Assembly (NCBI GenBank): GCA_027064085.1
Contig: JAMOQH010000179.1
Span: forward strand, 1 to 64,000
Direction: 5' to 3'
Length of the DNA: 64,000 nucleotides
DNA from: a bacterium
Lineage (GTDB): Bacteria; UBP6; JAFGXH01
The position numbers and the translations under genes were made by a program. Each line of letters starts with the position of its first letter. Position 1 is the first letter of the stretch. Positions 1 through 9,736 of the stretch are shown one piece after another. Under the pieces are notes generated by a model that did no database searches, had not been told where the DNA came from, and saw only the letters and a list, made by a program, of their open reading frames with translations.

Positions 1-75
1 TTATAAAACTTCAACTACACTTTGTGTATTTTCCGTTTAAAAATTAACCAATTATAAAAATTGTTTAATTTTTTA

Positions 76-99
76 TATTTTTATAATGTTAAATAAATA
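76..99. repeat. 24-bp direct repeat, copy 1
   Basis: These 24 bases are identical to 7455-7478 in the same orientation. Both copies are intergenic and lie on either side of the three-gene cysteine-rich secreted protein operon (118-7384). The sequence is AT-only except for one G, so chance or duplicated intergenic sequence cannot be excluded. Confidence 0.5.
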
Positions 100-117
100 G
101 ACAGAAATAATTAACTC

Positions 118-1467
118 CTAAGGAAAATAGTCAAATAGTATTTTATTGTTATCTATTGCATTTTGAACAGAAGAACAGCTTGAATCATAATTAGTTTTCT
201 TTAGCAAAAATTTGTTTTGAGTATAGTAATCGGTTTGATTAACATTAATCATAAAATATATTTCAGGAAATTCTTGATTTTCTTCTAGTTTTATAAATGT
301 ATAAAATGTAGAAACTTGGCTATCTGGATAAATAGCTTTAGCACAAGTGTTTATTTCATCTTTTAACTCTGATAATTCTTGAATAAGAGTATCATTTTTA
401 GAAGTATCTGAATAGTAGATGTATGGTATTTCTATCAATTGAACTTCTTTATCTTTATTAAAGCTAAAATTAAAAGAATGACTTGCTATAGAAATACCTT
501 GCCAATGAATAGGCATAAAATCTCTTATAAAGTCTGTTTTAATTTCTTTGCTCATAGCTAAATGTCCTTTCCAAAACCTTAAAGGAAGTATGTTGTTTTT
601 ATTATAGACCGGTAAAATATCTTCTAAAAAATTAGAATTTATAACGATATTTTTAAAATCTTTATTAAATAGTCTCATGTCTTCATCTGTATAATCTGCA
701 AGGCTAAATTCTATTAAATTTGGATGATTTTTAGATATTTTTATTGTATCTACACCCCATTCATTTTTTCCATTTGTTTCAATAGTGTAGTCACCACAAG
801 TGGTTGTGAATGTTTCTTTATTTGGTAATTTGCATTCAAGACTAGGTAAAAAACGATTTAGTAATTCTATAATAATTTCTTTTCTTGATGGTAAATCTTC
901 ATAAGATTTACTGCAATAATTATGTCTATAATCACATAAGTTTTCAAATTTATTATTAGGACAATCCGAATTTTTGCTACACTCTTTAGAACAATGTTTA
1001 TATCCATCACAAATTTTACCATTTCCACAGTCAGTATTGGTTTTACAAGTTGCTAAACAAGTTCTAGTTACTGGGTTTAAGTATTCATTTTCTCCACATG
1101 GGTGTTCTGTATAGTAAACTCCTATATCTACACATTTATTTTCTTTTTTTAAACATATTTCATTTTTACCGACACAATCTTTATCTGTTTCACATTTTTC
1201 AATACACTTATAATCAGTAGAACATATTTTGTTTTTAAATACAGAACAATCACCTTGTTCTTCACATGTATTTATAGCACAAATACCATGTTTTGTTAAA
1301 CTTGCATTGTCATTACATTTACAAAAAGCTCCATTACTTTTTTCAACACAAGTTCCTTCTATGCAACTTAAATCTTTACAAGTTTTTTTGTTTTCTGGTG
1401 TTTCGTTACCTCCACAAGAAATAAATATAGTTATTGTTACAATAAAAATTAATAATAATTTGTTCAT
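118..1467 (-). CDS. cysteine-rich EGF-like lipoprotein
   Basis: A 449-residue exported lipoprotein. The N-terminus is a type II signal peptide with lipobox IFISC, giving lipidation at Cys18. Residues 30-190 hold a dense run of cysteines in short EGF-like and 'C-x-T-D-x-D-C' modules, each about 25-40 residues. Residues 200-449 form a cysteine-poor domain opening with a TCGDY motif that is also present in the neighbouring 551-residue lipoprotein, so the two are paralogues. It is the last gene of the minus-strand operon starting at 7384; only 3 bases separate it from the upstream gene. No catalytic motif is seen. A surface-adhesive or structural role is inference from the module type; the specific function is unknown. 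Confidence 0.8.
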   Translation of the reverse strand: MNKLLLIFIVTITIFISCGGNETPENKKTCKDLSCIEGTCVEKSNGAFCKCNDNASLTKHGICAINTCEEQGDCSVFKNKICSTDYKCIEKCETDKDCVGKNEICLKKENKCVDIGVYYTEHPCGENEYLNPVTRTCLATCKTNTDCGNGKICDGYKHCSKECSKNSDCPNNKFENLCDYRHNYCSKSYEDLPSRKEIIIELLNRFLPSLECKLPNKETFTTTCGDYTIETNGKNEWGVDTIKISKNHPNLIEFSLADYTDEDMRLFNKDFKNIVINSNFLEDILPVYNKNNILPLRFWKGHLAMSKEIKTDFIRDFMPIHWQGISIASHSFNFSFNKDKEVQLIEIPYIYYSDTSKNDTLIQELSELKDEINTCAKAIYPDSQVSTFYTFIKLEENQEFPEIYFMINVNQTDYYTQNKFLLKKTNYDSSCSSVQNAIDNNKILFDYFP

Positions 1468-1470
1468 TTT

Positions 1471-3126
1471 TTACTCCTCTATACAAGCAGGTGTTTGACC
1501 ATTAGCGTTACTAATATAGCCAGCTTCACATGTACAATAATAATCACTTCCTTCATTAACAGAATGACAAATAGTTTGATGTGCTTCTATAGTACATGGA
1601 TTAGGTGTACATGGGTCTTCTGAATGTGGGCTTACGGCATTTTCTACAGATTCATAAGTTCCATCATAGTCTGATTTGATTAATAAATGAAAAGCATTAT
1701 CAACTTGTAATAAAAATACTAATTCAGGACCAGTTTCAAATATAAAATATGCATATTTTGAATTAGTTTCATCTTCTGAATTATATTGAATTAAATATTG
1801 TTTTATTTGTTCATTTTGAATATTAAGTTCATCTATTAAGGTTTGATCTTTAATTTTAGGTTCTAATGGCAAAAAAGCAATTTCCATATAAATATATTCC
1901 ATAGATAAATTTAAAGTAAATAAAGCATTTGCTCCTAATACAGGAATTCCTCCCCATACTCTAGAATAATCAAGTCTAACTTGATTAACAAGTTTGTTTG
2001 TTTCTGTCCATTCATGATAGCCATTATATACTTCTGCTTTATAAAGTTTAAAATCATAATCTTTAAAATTTGTATTTAAAAAACTTTTTGTTTTAGCTTT
2101 TGCCATTTCAATTAAATTATCTCGTTCTGATTTGCTATTAACATTTGCAGAACGATGTTGATAATCATAGTTTTCGTTTTTTATAGAGATAATTGTTATA
2201 AAATGTTGAAATTCATGTCCTTTTTTAGAGTTAATATTATAATCTCCACAAGTTTTATCGAAAAATTGCTCTTCTGGAGCTTCGCAATTATCTATAGCAA
2301 ATTCTTTAATTATAGAATTTGTAGCTTTGCTTTCAGAATCAATTGTTTGAGTTAATTCTTTTACACAAGAATTATTTTCTGTATCACAAATATTACCATA
2401 GCTAAATTTATCATTTATACAATCTTGGTTTGTTTGGCATGGTGGTACACAATGCCTTTGAGTATCGCATACAAAATCAGTATTATATGGATAACAATCC
2501 ATATTTGTATTACAAAGATTCATACATTTAGGTTTTTGTTTATTGTCATCTCTTGAATAAATATCATAATATTTACCATCTTCACAAGAATTTAGCTCGT
2601 CTTCAATAGAAATACAATAATCTCTTTTAGTTTCTTTATAACAATATTCATTGTTTTCTATGCAATCATTATCAGCATCACAACTTGCAGTACATTTATG
2701 TTCAGAAGAACAAAATAAAGACTTAATATCGGGATGACCATTTTCATTAAAAATTACTAAACCAGAACATTCTTTACTTTTTTCACAATAATTTTCTAAA
2801 CAAGTAGATATTTTTTCTTCTTCACTATATTTATAAATATATCCTTCATCACATTTACAATAATAGGCATTGCCAAAATGTGGTACACAAACTCCTTTGC
2901 CACAATTGATATTTAATTTTTTACATGCATTAATCTGACAAACTCCTTCTTTATGGCTTCCTGTTTTGTCACAATAATATCCTTCACCATATCTTTTACT
3001 TTTTATACAATCATTATCTGCATAACAAGGTGGAATACATTTATCTCCATTACAATCTCCTGGAGAGTTTGATTCACAAGAATAAAAGCCTAAAAGAAAT
3101 AATATAATTAATAATAAATACTTCAT
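1471..3126 (-). CDS. cysteine-rich EGF-like lipoprotein, paralogue of downstream gene
   Basis: A 551-residue lipoprotein with lipobox FYSC (Cys17). Residues 20-260 are cysteine-rich, mixing EGF-like modules (for example CKCDEGYIYKY) and repeated D-x-D-C modules. Residues 275-510 carry the same TCGDY-containing globular domain as the next gene. An additional EGF-like module with the pattern CTCEAGY closes the protein. The start is ATG at 3126, preceded by an AGGAGG-like ribosome binding site. It lies 11 bases after the large secreted protein gene in the same operon. The duplicated architecture indicates local gene duplication. Surface location is well supported by the lipobox; function is not known. 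Confidence 0.8.
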   Translation of the reverse strand: MKYLLLIILFLLGFYSCESNSPGDCNGDKCIPPCYADNDCIKSKRYGEGYYCDKTGSHKEGVCQINACKKLNINCGKGVCVPHFGNAYYCKCDEGYIYKYSEEEKISTCLENYCEKSKECSGLVIFNENGHPDIKSLFCSSEHKCTASCDADNDCIENNEYCYKETKRDYCISIEDELNSCEDGKYYDIYSRDDNKQKPKCMNLCNTNMDCYPYNTDFVCDTQRHCVPPCQTNQDCINDKFSYGNICDTENNSCVKELTQTIDSESKATNSIIKEFAIDNCEAPEEQFFDKTCGDYNINSKKGHEFQHFITIISIKNENYDYQHRSANVNSKSERDNLIEMAKAKTKSFLNTNFKDYDFKLYKAEVYNGYHEWTETNKLVNQVRLDYSRVWGGIPVLGANALFTLNLSMEYIYMEIAFLPLEPKIKDQTLIDELNIQNEQIKQYLIQYNSEDETNSKYAYFIFETGPELVFLLQVDNAFHLLIKSDYDGTYESVENAVSPHSEDPCTPNPCTIEAHQTICHSVNEGSDYYCTCEAGYISNANGQTPACIEE

Positions 3127-3137
3127 TTTTCCTCCTA

Positions 3138-6100
3138 CTAATATATTTTAATTGGTGTTATTGTATGTTTAATTAAATCATATTTTAAAATTGATGGTCT
3201 ATGTTGATTTTTTTGTTTAACATATTTAATTTTATAATTATTTAATTTATCTTTTTCTTTAAAATTTTGTAAGTCTCTTAATATTTTTTTAGCATTTATA
3301 CTTTCTTTAGTTTTATTTAAACTTCTAATACTTGATTTTACTGTAGTTGTTTTTTGGGTTATTGGGTCAAAACCTAAAGTAATAGAATTTGATTTAAGAA
3401 AATACCCTGTACCACTATGAAAATAAAAAGTAAATAATATTTCATTTATCATTGCTTTAGTTCTATTTCCCTCATAAGAAAATTCTTGTTCTAAACCGTA
3501 ATAAAGTTTTATATCTCCTAAAAATAAATCATCAAGTAAATGTTCTTCTTTTATAATTTCAATAATATCATAAGCTTTTGAGTATAAATCAACAATCAAA
3601 CTTGAATCAAGTTTTTTTTCAGGAATTTCAGGATTAAAGTTATTATTATTTATCTCTATTTCAATATTATTATTATTATCTGTAAAATAATACAAATTAT
3701 TTAATTTTTTATTTGCCTTAATGCTTATATTTTCATAATCAGATATAATATTTGCAATATATTCGTTTATATTGTTATCATTTTCATTAAATACAGGCCA
3801 ATTCTCTTCTGGTCTTGGAGTAACTTGAGTATTAGATGTTGCAGTATTTCCTATTATATCAGAAAATGCATATCCTCTGCTACCATTAGCATGGCTATAA
3901 TAGCAAAAACCATATTCTTTTAAATATTTTTTAGAGGGGTCTTTTTTAGGCCCTGTTTTAATCCCAAACCAATAATCTTTATGCATATATTCAGAACAGC
4001 TTCCGGGAGAAATAAAGCCTGCATTTCTTTCAGGATCATCACTATACATTAAAAACACCCAAGTTTTTCCTATAGGAAGTCTATCATAGATTAATCCTAT
4101 CCAAAATCTCATACCTGTATTATAAAAAGGACCATCATCCCAAAATGAATCTTTATAAAAACCACCAATTCCATGTAATCCGTTTGCAAATAATTCTCTA
4201 TAACCCCATATCGCTTCTTGGTCACTAGTTCCTGATTTTCCTAAACTCTGGCAACTTCCTGTTAAAAACCATTCTAAATCAGAATCGCCCAGTGAACCTC
4301 CAAATAGAGGATCTTGGAAGTTTATTCCAAAAGAGCCAGTATAATTAGGATTTGCCCCAGTGTTAGTTGTCCAAGAACCGTGAGAATCTTGTAAAATTAA
4401 ATCAGCCCCATCTAGGGTTTCTGCTTGTTTTTTATTTTCATATATTAAATCAGGAATAACCTCATTATCTCCTACTCCTGGATAAAAATATTCTCTTGTT
4501 ACTCCATTTTCACCATAAGGAGAGCTTTCGAAAAAACCCCAAGCGTATTCAGGAGTGGGGGTATTATTTGAACGAATTGCTTTAAATGTTGGTTTATACG
4601 GAATATTTTTACCTAGTATATTAATTTTATTAAGAATATCTTTATTTGAATAATAATCATTTCTGTCTAAAGTAATTTTATTATTGGAATTATTTATAAA
4701 TTCAGGATTAAGGTTCCCAACTATTTTAATAGATTTTATCTTATCTCCAGTGATAAGATTATCAGATAAATCTTCATCATCTTGCCAAATAACTTCTCTT
4801 TTACCTTTAAAGTTTTCTTTTGTAAATAATTCAATGTATCCTTTTAGTCCTTTTCCTTTTTCTAAATACTCAGAATGCCCATAATATTGAATAAATTTAT
4901 CGTAATTTTTAGGATTTATAAATAAAGCTCCCAATTGGTAATAGTGATTTAACCAATCGTTGTTTAATTCTAGTTCTGATGATGCTGTATCTGTATTTTC
5001 ATCTAAATAAATACACTCATTTCTTATAATTTCTGGATTTTCACCACTCATCATATCAGTGGGGCAATAATAAGCTTCCCAACCTTCATTGATTTTAATT
5101 TTTAAATTGCTGGATAGTGCATCATATTCGCAGTAATTCAAATGATTACTATTTCTTTCAGAGTTACAGGCATCAGGAAAGATTAATTGCTCATCTTTTT
5201 TTATAGATGAATAAAAATGTCTAGCAGGATAATCTTTACAAATTCCTTTTTTGCAATTATCTCCATTGCAGTATTCTTGATTATATAAATTTTCTCCATT
5301 AGATAAATCACAGTATTGGTCATAATCACACTGAGCATTGCTTAAGCATCCAGATTCACAATGATTATGATAAGTATTACAGATATAACCACTAGGACAA
5401 GTCTCATCTTGTTCGTTAATATTAGTATATTGGGTACAATAAATTTCTTTTCTACAATACCAATCATTGCCATTATTTTGACAACTATATCCCTGTTCAC
5501 AAATATCGCTATTGTATCCATAACATAACTTTCTATGAATTCTGTGTGTTTTATTGTCGCATTCATAAACTTCAGTATTGTATTGGCTGTTACAACTTTT
5601 TCCATTTAAATGAGATATTTCAACTCCACCATTTTCAATATCATAAGTTTTAAATTTATTATTGGTTTTAATATCAAGCCTAATTGATTTATATCCAAAT
5701 TTAGCTTTATTTACTTTATTTGGTACTATAAAACCCATTATTGTATTATAATATGAACCACTACCATTATCTATTGTTTTTTCATCAAAAATAAATGAAG
5801 TTGCATCAGTATTTGTTAAGTATCTGTCATTTTTAATATTGTAACTAGGCTCTATTGAATTAGTATTTAAATAAGTTCTGATATTATTACTGCTTGTTTC
5901 TATAGACCTAACTCTTAATATTGAATTATTTTGTAAGCCATTTATACTATAAATAATATGATTACCATTAAAGTTAGGCTCGTCATAAGTAATAACGTAT
6001 TCTTTATTTGCATAAAACTCATTAAAGGTATCTGTATTTAATTTAGCTTGAACAATAATTTTTTTTATTAATCCCATACCATGCCAACCGCTATTTTCTT

Positions 6101-7384
6101 GATATTTACATTCTTTTATATCATCGTTTTCATGTTTACATAAAAAAGCTTCCCAACCATCATTTAAATAATATAAAGCATGTTCTAGTTTATTACCAAA
6201 TTCACTATTGCTTACACAAATGTTATCTCCTGGAATATAAATTTTCCCTTTACTACAGTTACTCCATTCAGGGTTAAAGTTGTCATTAAAAGTGATATGA
6301 TTATTTATGTTATAGCAGTTATCATTATTATTACATAAATAAACTCCATTTCCGTTACTTTCATTTGAAGTCCTAGTAACTAATTTTACATATAATATAC
6401 TAGTCATATCAATACCATCGGGTAATTCAAATAAATAATCATCTGGGTTAGGATTTTGCTCTGCAATACTAGCCCATGGGTCAAAAGTAATTTCTTCTCC
6501 ATTAAAATTAATTAAAATTAATTTATAACTAATTTCAAACCTAATTTTTTTTAAGTTTAAGTTACTTACTATCCTATCTTCTCCTGCAATATAATAAGTT
6601 TCATTCATATAAGGTTCTGTTATTAACTCAAATGAATGTTCATCTTCAGTATAAAGTTTAAGATATTTCTTATTTGGATATGTTATTTTAAATTCTTCAT
6701 AATTACTAGGGGAAACTTTAATATACATTCCATATATATTTAAGTTATTTTTAGTTGTATCCCAGTTGTTGGCAGAAAAACAATTACAAACAGGATAGTA
6801 GGGGCTATCACAAATACATGCATCCCTTCCTTTGCTTAACTTAAATGATTTAATTATTCTATCTTCTGAATCAAGTTGATTATCTATCCAAAAATAAGCA
6901 GTTGAGTTACTATTTAGAAGAAATTGACAAAAACCATTTAAATTATTTTTACTACAAATTAATAACCCCAAATCGTTAGTAATGTTTTCAGGATTATTAC
7001 TCATACACAAAAGATGATTATTAAGTAGAGTATCATTACAACTTAATTTATAAATACTGTAAAAATTTTCATAGCCTACTGGTACAAGCCCATCACATGG
7101 GTCAAAGTTTTCACAACTTTTAGCTTGACAAGTATCTCCTTCTCTAATATACCCGTCTAGGCAGTCTCCACAACTCATAATACCATTTTGATAGTTGCAA
7201 GTACGATTCATAACCGTGCAACGGTTATTTGTTAAAAAACAGGGATTTAATATTTGCTGATTTGTAATGCTTAAATCCCCCCCCCCGCAATATGTATTCC
7301 ATCTCTATAGTTACTTAAATTAAAATGATAATTATTTAATTGTGCAACCAAAGAAAATGAAAATAATAATAATAATAACTTCAT
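3138..7384 (-). CDS. very large secreted cysteine-rich protein, frameshifted at a G10 tract (probable phase-variable gene)
   Basis: The body is an uninterrupted 1357-codon frame from ATG 7211. A much better start is ATG 7384, with GGAG ribosome binding site and signal peptide MKLLLLLFSFSLVAQL. That frame enters ten G residues (plus-strand C at 7277-7286) and stops at TAA three bases later. With 8 or 11 G residues, the frame runs through GGG-DLSITNQQ to an extra CFLTNNRC segment and joins the body, giving about 1415 residues. The body has EGF-like or cysteine modules near residues 1-30 and 550-680, and two regions with 'NEGWEAYYC' or similar wording suggesting an internal duplication. A domain around residues 900-1130 contains DSHGSW (His944) and TGSCQSL (Cys987), which resembles a clan CD peptidase dyad. 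No lipobox is present. Whether it is ON or OFF in the cell depends on the tract length. Confidence 0.75.
7277..7286 (-). repeat. G10 homopolymer tract (contingency tract)
   Basis: Ten consecutive C on the plus strand, G10 in the coding strand, in an otherwise extremely AT-rich window. It lies 33 codons after the start of the 7384 gene. With 10 bases the gene terminates at once; with 8 or 11 the full protein is encoded. Slipped-strand mispairing at poly-G tracts is the established phase-variation mechanism in Campylobacter, Neisseria and others. A sequencing error in the homopolymer is the main alternative. Confidence 0.8.
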
Positions 7385-7413
7385 CTTTACTCCAAAATTA
7401 ATTTCAATAAGTT

Positions 7414-7442
7414 ATATTACACTTAGATTTGAAAAATATCAA
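7414..7442 (-). promoter_or_regulatory. sigma70-type promoter for the secreted-protein operon
   Basis: On the minus strand TTGATA (7442-7437), a 17-base spacer and TAATAT (7419-7414) lie 30 bases before ATG 7384. This independently supports 7384 as the true gene start. The assignment is by consensus only. Confidence 0.5.
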
Positions 7443-7454
7443 ATAAATATTAAA

Positions 7455-7478
7455 TATTTTTATAATGTTAAATAAATA
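7455..7478. repeat. 24-bp direct repeat, copy 2
   Basis: Identical to 76-99, same orientation; see that entry. It lies upstream of the promoter of the 7384 gene. Confidence 0.5.
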
Positions 7479-7505
7479 AATTTATTTTTTACAAATAATA
7501 TAAAT

Positions 7506-7519
7506 CCCACTGCTGTGGG
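7506..7519 (-). terminator. probable terminator after prepilin peptidase
   Basis: CCCAC-AGCA-GTGGG hairpin on the minus strand, 10 bases after the stop of the prepilin peptidase gene, followed by ATTTATATTATTT. The stem is only 5 bp and the T-tract is interrupted, so efficiency may be modest. Confidence 0.5.
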
Positions 7520-7528
7520 TGGAGAGAA

Positions 7529-8047
7529 TTAATATTTAAACAAAGATAGAATGCCATAGTTTATAGCAAGATAATTCCACACTATTCCAATTAAAATCAT
7601 AGGTCCATAAGGAAGATATATCCTTTCTGCTTCCTTTTTTTTAAATTCAGAACGCTTAAAGAACATATTAAAAGAATTTGTTAGTGTTTTAAGCATTTGT
7701 CCTTTCCAAATTAAATATATAACAACAAAAAATCCACCTGCTATTCCTATATACATAACGGAAGTTAGAGTAAATAACCAACCTTTTAATGCTCCAACTG
7801 CTCCTAGTAATTTAACATCACCTCCACCAAGGCCAAATATCATAAATATTGCAACTCCAACAACCCAACCTATAGCTGAATTTTTTATTCCTGCAAATTG
7901 AAAAAACACAGCATTTAAAGCTAAACCGATAATAGCAACAGGAATAGTTAATTTATCATATATTTTTCTTGTTTTTAAATCTGTGATTACTGCAATAATT
8001 AGAGTTACGAACAATATAGTATCTATAGTAAGTTCTTTATAAGTCAT
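7529..8047 (-). CDS. prepilin peptidase, A24 family (short TadV/CpaA-like form)
   Basis: A 172-residue integral membrane aspartic peptidase that cleaves the leader of type IV pilin-like precursors. The two conserved catalytic aspartates are visible: one in the first loop (ITDLKTRKIYDKLT, Asp about 22) and one in the GLGGGDVKLLGA motif (about residue 75). Six hydrophobic segments are predicted by eye. The N-terminal methyltransferase domain of PilD is absent, as is normal for the CpaA/TadV subgroup. The ATG lies one base after the stop of the upstream lipoprotein gene, so translation is probably coupled. No pilin gene is in the window, so the substrate is unknown. Confidence 0.9.
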   Translation of the reverse strand: MTYKELTIDTILFVTLIIAVITDLKTRKIYDKLTIPVAIIGLALNAVFFQFAGIKNSAIGWVVGVAIFMIFGLGGGDVKLLGAVGALKGWLFTLTSVMYIGIAGGFFVVIYLIWKGQMLKTLTNSFNMFFKRSEFKKKEAERIYLPYGPMILIGIVWNYLAINYGILSLFKY

Positions 8048-8048
8048 A

Positions 8049-8525
8049 TTATGGAATTAATTTAATATCTAAATAAACACAAGCTTTATCTCCAATTCCT
8101 ATATTGTAGGCATCTTCCGGCAAAGGCTCTATTCCTAAAGAAGAACACTTTATTGCTTTTTGGCAGTCATGTCCTTTTTTATCTCCATTTTTATCTTTTA
8201 AAACCGCGTAAATAGTTTTTACACCAGGCATAATATTAACATTTGTTTTAGATAATATTATATCTTCTGTGCCTTCTGGGATTTTAAAATTAATTAATTT
8301 TTCTTCTTTTTCTGTAATAGAGTTATTTGTATTTAAAAAATCAGTGCATGTATTAGCAGTATTATTGTAAATCATTACTCCAATTTGCCCACCTCTATAA
8401 TTATCCAAAAAACCATTCATGTTAATTGTGGTATTAATTGGAATTAAGTTTTCTTCTTCATTTCCACAAGAAATAAATAAGGAACTAGTTACTATTAGTA
8501 ATATTAATATTAATTTGTGCTTCAT
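8049..8525 (-). CDS. small lipoprotein of unknown function
   Basis: A 158-residue lipoprotein: MKHKLILILLIVTSSLFISC with Cys20 in the lipobox. I choose ATG 8525 because AAGGAG lies 7 bases before it; a longer frame from 8549 would place eight residues before the signal peptide. The gene start overlaps the end of the upstream TPR gene by 41 bases. The mature part has four further cysteines and a glycine/asparagine-rich N-terminal half; no family recognised. Position between a TPR protein and a prepilin peptidase suggests an envelope role, but that is inference. Confidence 0.75.
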   Translation of the reverse strand: MKHKLILILLIVTSSLFISCGNEEENLIPINTTINMNGFLDNYRGGQIGVMIYNNTANTCTDFLNTNNSITEKEEKLINFKIPEGTEDIILSKTNVNIMPGVKTIYAVLKDKNGDKKGHDCQKAIKCSSLGIEPLPEDAYNIGIGDKACVYLDIKLIP

Positions 8526-9375
8526 TAGGTGCTCCTTCTTTTGTATCACTCAACATAAAATATGCTCCACCACCTATTGCTCCAACTGCAATTATTGCAA
8601 CTGTTGTAATAAACCAAGTTGATTTATACCACTCCTTAGATGAATTATCATAATCATTTAATGCTCCTCCCGGAACATTAATTTTAACTGTTGCAGGAGA
8701 TTTTTTGTTTTTAATTTTATATAAAAGTTTTCCATCAATATCATATAATTCAAGATAATAATTAAGTTTGAAATCTATAGTTGGGTCGTTTAAAAATGAT
8801 AAATTAAAACTTGCTATATAATTTTTAGCTTTAACATCTTTTATTTCTATTTGGGAGTACTTTTTTTCACTGTCTTGTTTATATTTTAAAATAGCATAAC
8901 TAATATCTAAGTTAGGGTCATGCCATTCTACTTTTAAATTTATTCCAGCATTATAGGTTATTTTTTTTGTGTTTAATAAATATACCTTTGATTTTATTCC
9001 TGGAGTCCTAAGCCAAGTATTGTGATAATCCTTAAAGTAGTCTGATATTTTAGGAGTAACAGTTGTATAATCCAAATCAAAATCGGGATATATTTCAAAT
9101 AATTTTGAGTAATAGAATTCTGATTTATCATCATCTTGTTTTAATGTATAAGTAAAAGCTAAGTACTTAAAACAAGTTGCTTTTTCCATTCGGTTATTTG
9201 TTTTTTTTATTACTTTATTGAAGAGTTTTATTGCTTTGTCAAATTCAAGATTTTGGTAAAACTCAATTCCTTTTTGTAAATCTTTGTTTTTAAGATTTGC
9301 ATCATCAAAAAAGGCTGAGTTACCAAAAACAATAGAGCTAGTCATAAAAAATATAACAATAAACATGTATTTCAT
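8485..9375 (-). CDS. TPR protein with C-terminal membrane anchor
   Basis: A 296-residue protein read from ATG 9375 (GTGGGA upstream); 15 additional in-frame codons exist but lie before the signal peptide MKYMFIVIFFMTSSIVFG. Residues 25-110 form two or three TPR-like helices (KGIEFYQNLEFDKAIKLFNK), followed by a beta-rich domain and a single membrane helix near the C-terminus (STWFITTVAIIAVGAIGGGA). The same order, signal peptide-TPR-beta domain-STWF/EWWFW transmembrane segment, is found in the protein at 47580, so the two are paralogues. It heads an operon with a lipoprotein and prepilin peptidase. Role unknown; envelope scaffold is a guess. Confidence 0.8.
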   Translation of the reverse strand: MKYMFIVIFFMTSSIVFGNSAFFDDANLKNKDLQKGIEFYQNLEFDKAIKLFNKVIKKTNNRMEKATCFKYLAFTYTLKQDDDKSEFYYSKLFEIYPDFDLDYTTVTPKISDYFKDYHNTWLRTPGIKSKVYLLNTKKITYNAGINLKVEWHDPNLDISYAILKYKQDSEKKYSQIEIKDVKAKNYIASFNLSFLNDPTIDFKLNYYLELYDIDGKLLYKIKNKKSPATVKINVPGGALNDYDNSSKEWYKSTWFITTVAIIAVGAIGGGAYFMLSDTKEGAPNEAQININITNSN

Positions 9376-9736
9376 ATAGAATCCCACATAAACAATGATT
9401 AATATTAAATTTTTTATCAAGAATTGTCAAGTTATTATAGATATAGAGTAAAACATAAGATACTGATTATTTTATTTATATAAAAAATCATTTCTTTCTT
9501 GACTAAAATCTAGATTTTTGATAGAAGATTATCAATTATTAGAAGAGAAAAATGTTACAAGTTACAAGTTACAAGTTACAAGTTACAAGTTACAAGCAGG
9601 TGTATATTGCAGTGTATCTCAACGAGACAAAAAGCTTACTTTTATTTCTCTAAGAAAACGATCTCCTTCTTTAGGTAATATGTTAAAAGAATTAACGGTA
9701 AATTTAAATTTTAACTATTATAAAAAAGGAGAAAAA
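9376..9736. other. 361-bp intergenic region with heptamer repeat
   Basis: This lies between the divergent TPR gene and the 1305-residue exported protein. It contains TTGACT at 9499 as a possible -35, the six-copy heptamer repeat at 9554-9595, and about 140 bases after it that are open in the downstream gene's frame but have no ribosome binding site of their own and encode no recognisable protein. That stretch is noticeably richer in G+C than its surroundings; I cannot assign it to any element. Confidence 0.5.
9554..9595. repeat. tandem heptamer repeat (GTTACAA)6
   Basis: Six perfect copies of GTTACAA in a row, upstream of the exported-protein gene at 9737 and downstream of a possible -35 element at 9499. 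Because the unit is 7 bp, copy-number changes would alter promoter-to-gene spacing rather than a protein. A regulatory role is inference. Confidence 0.85.

Noticed and set aside
9518-9736. 73-codon N-terminal extension of the 1305-residue protein containing repeated VTSYKLQ
   Set aside because: It is a translation of the GTTACAA repeat; the ribosome binding site and signal peptide place the start at TTG 9737.
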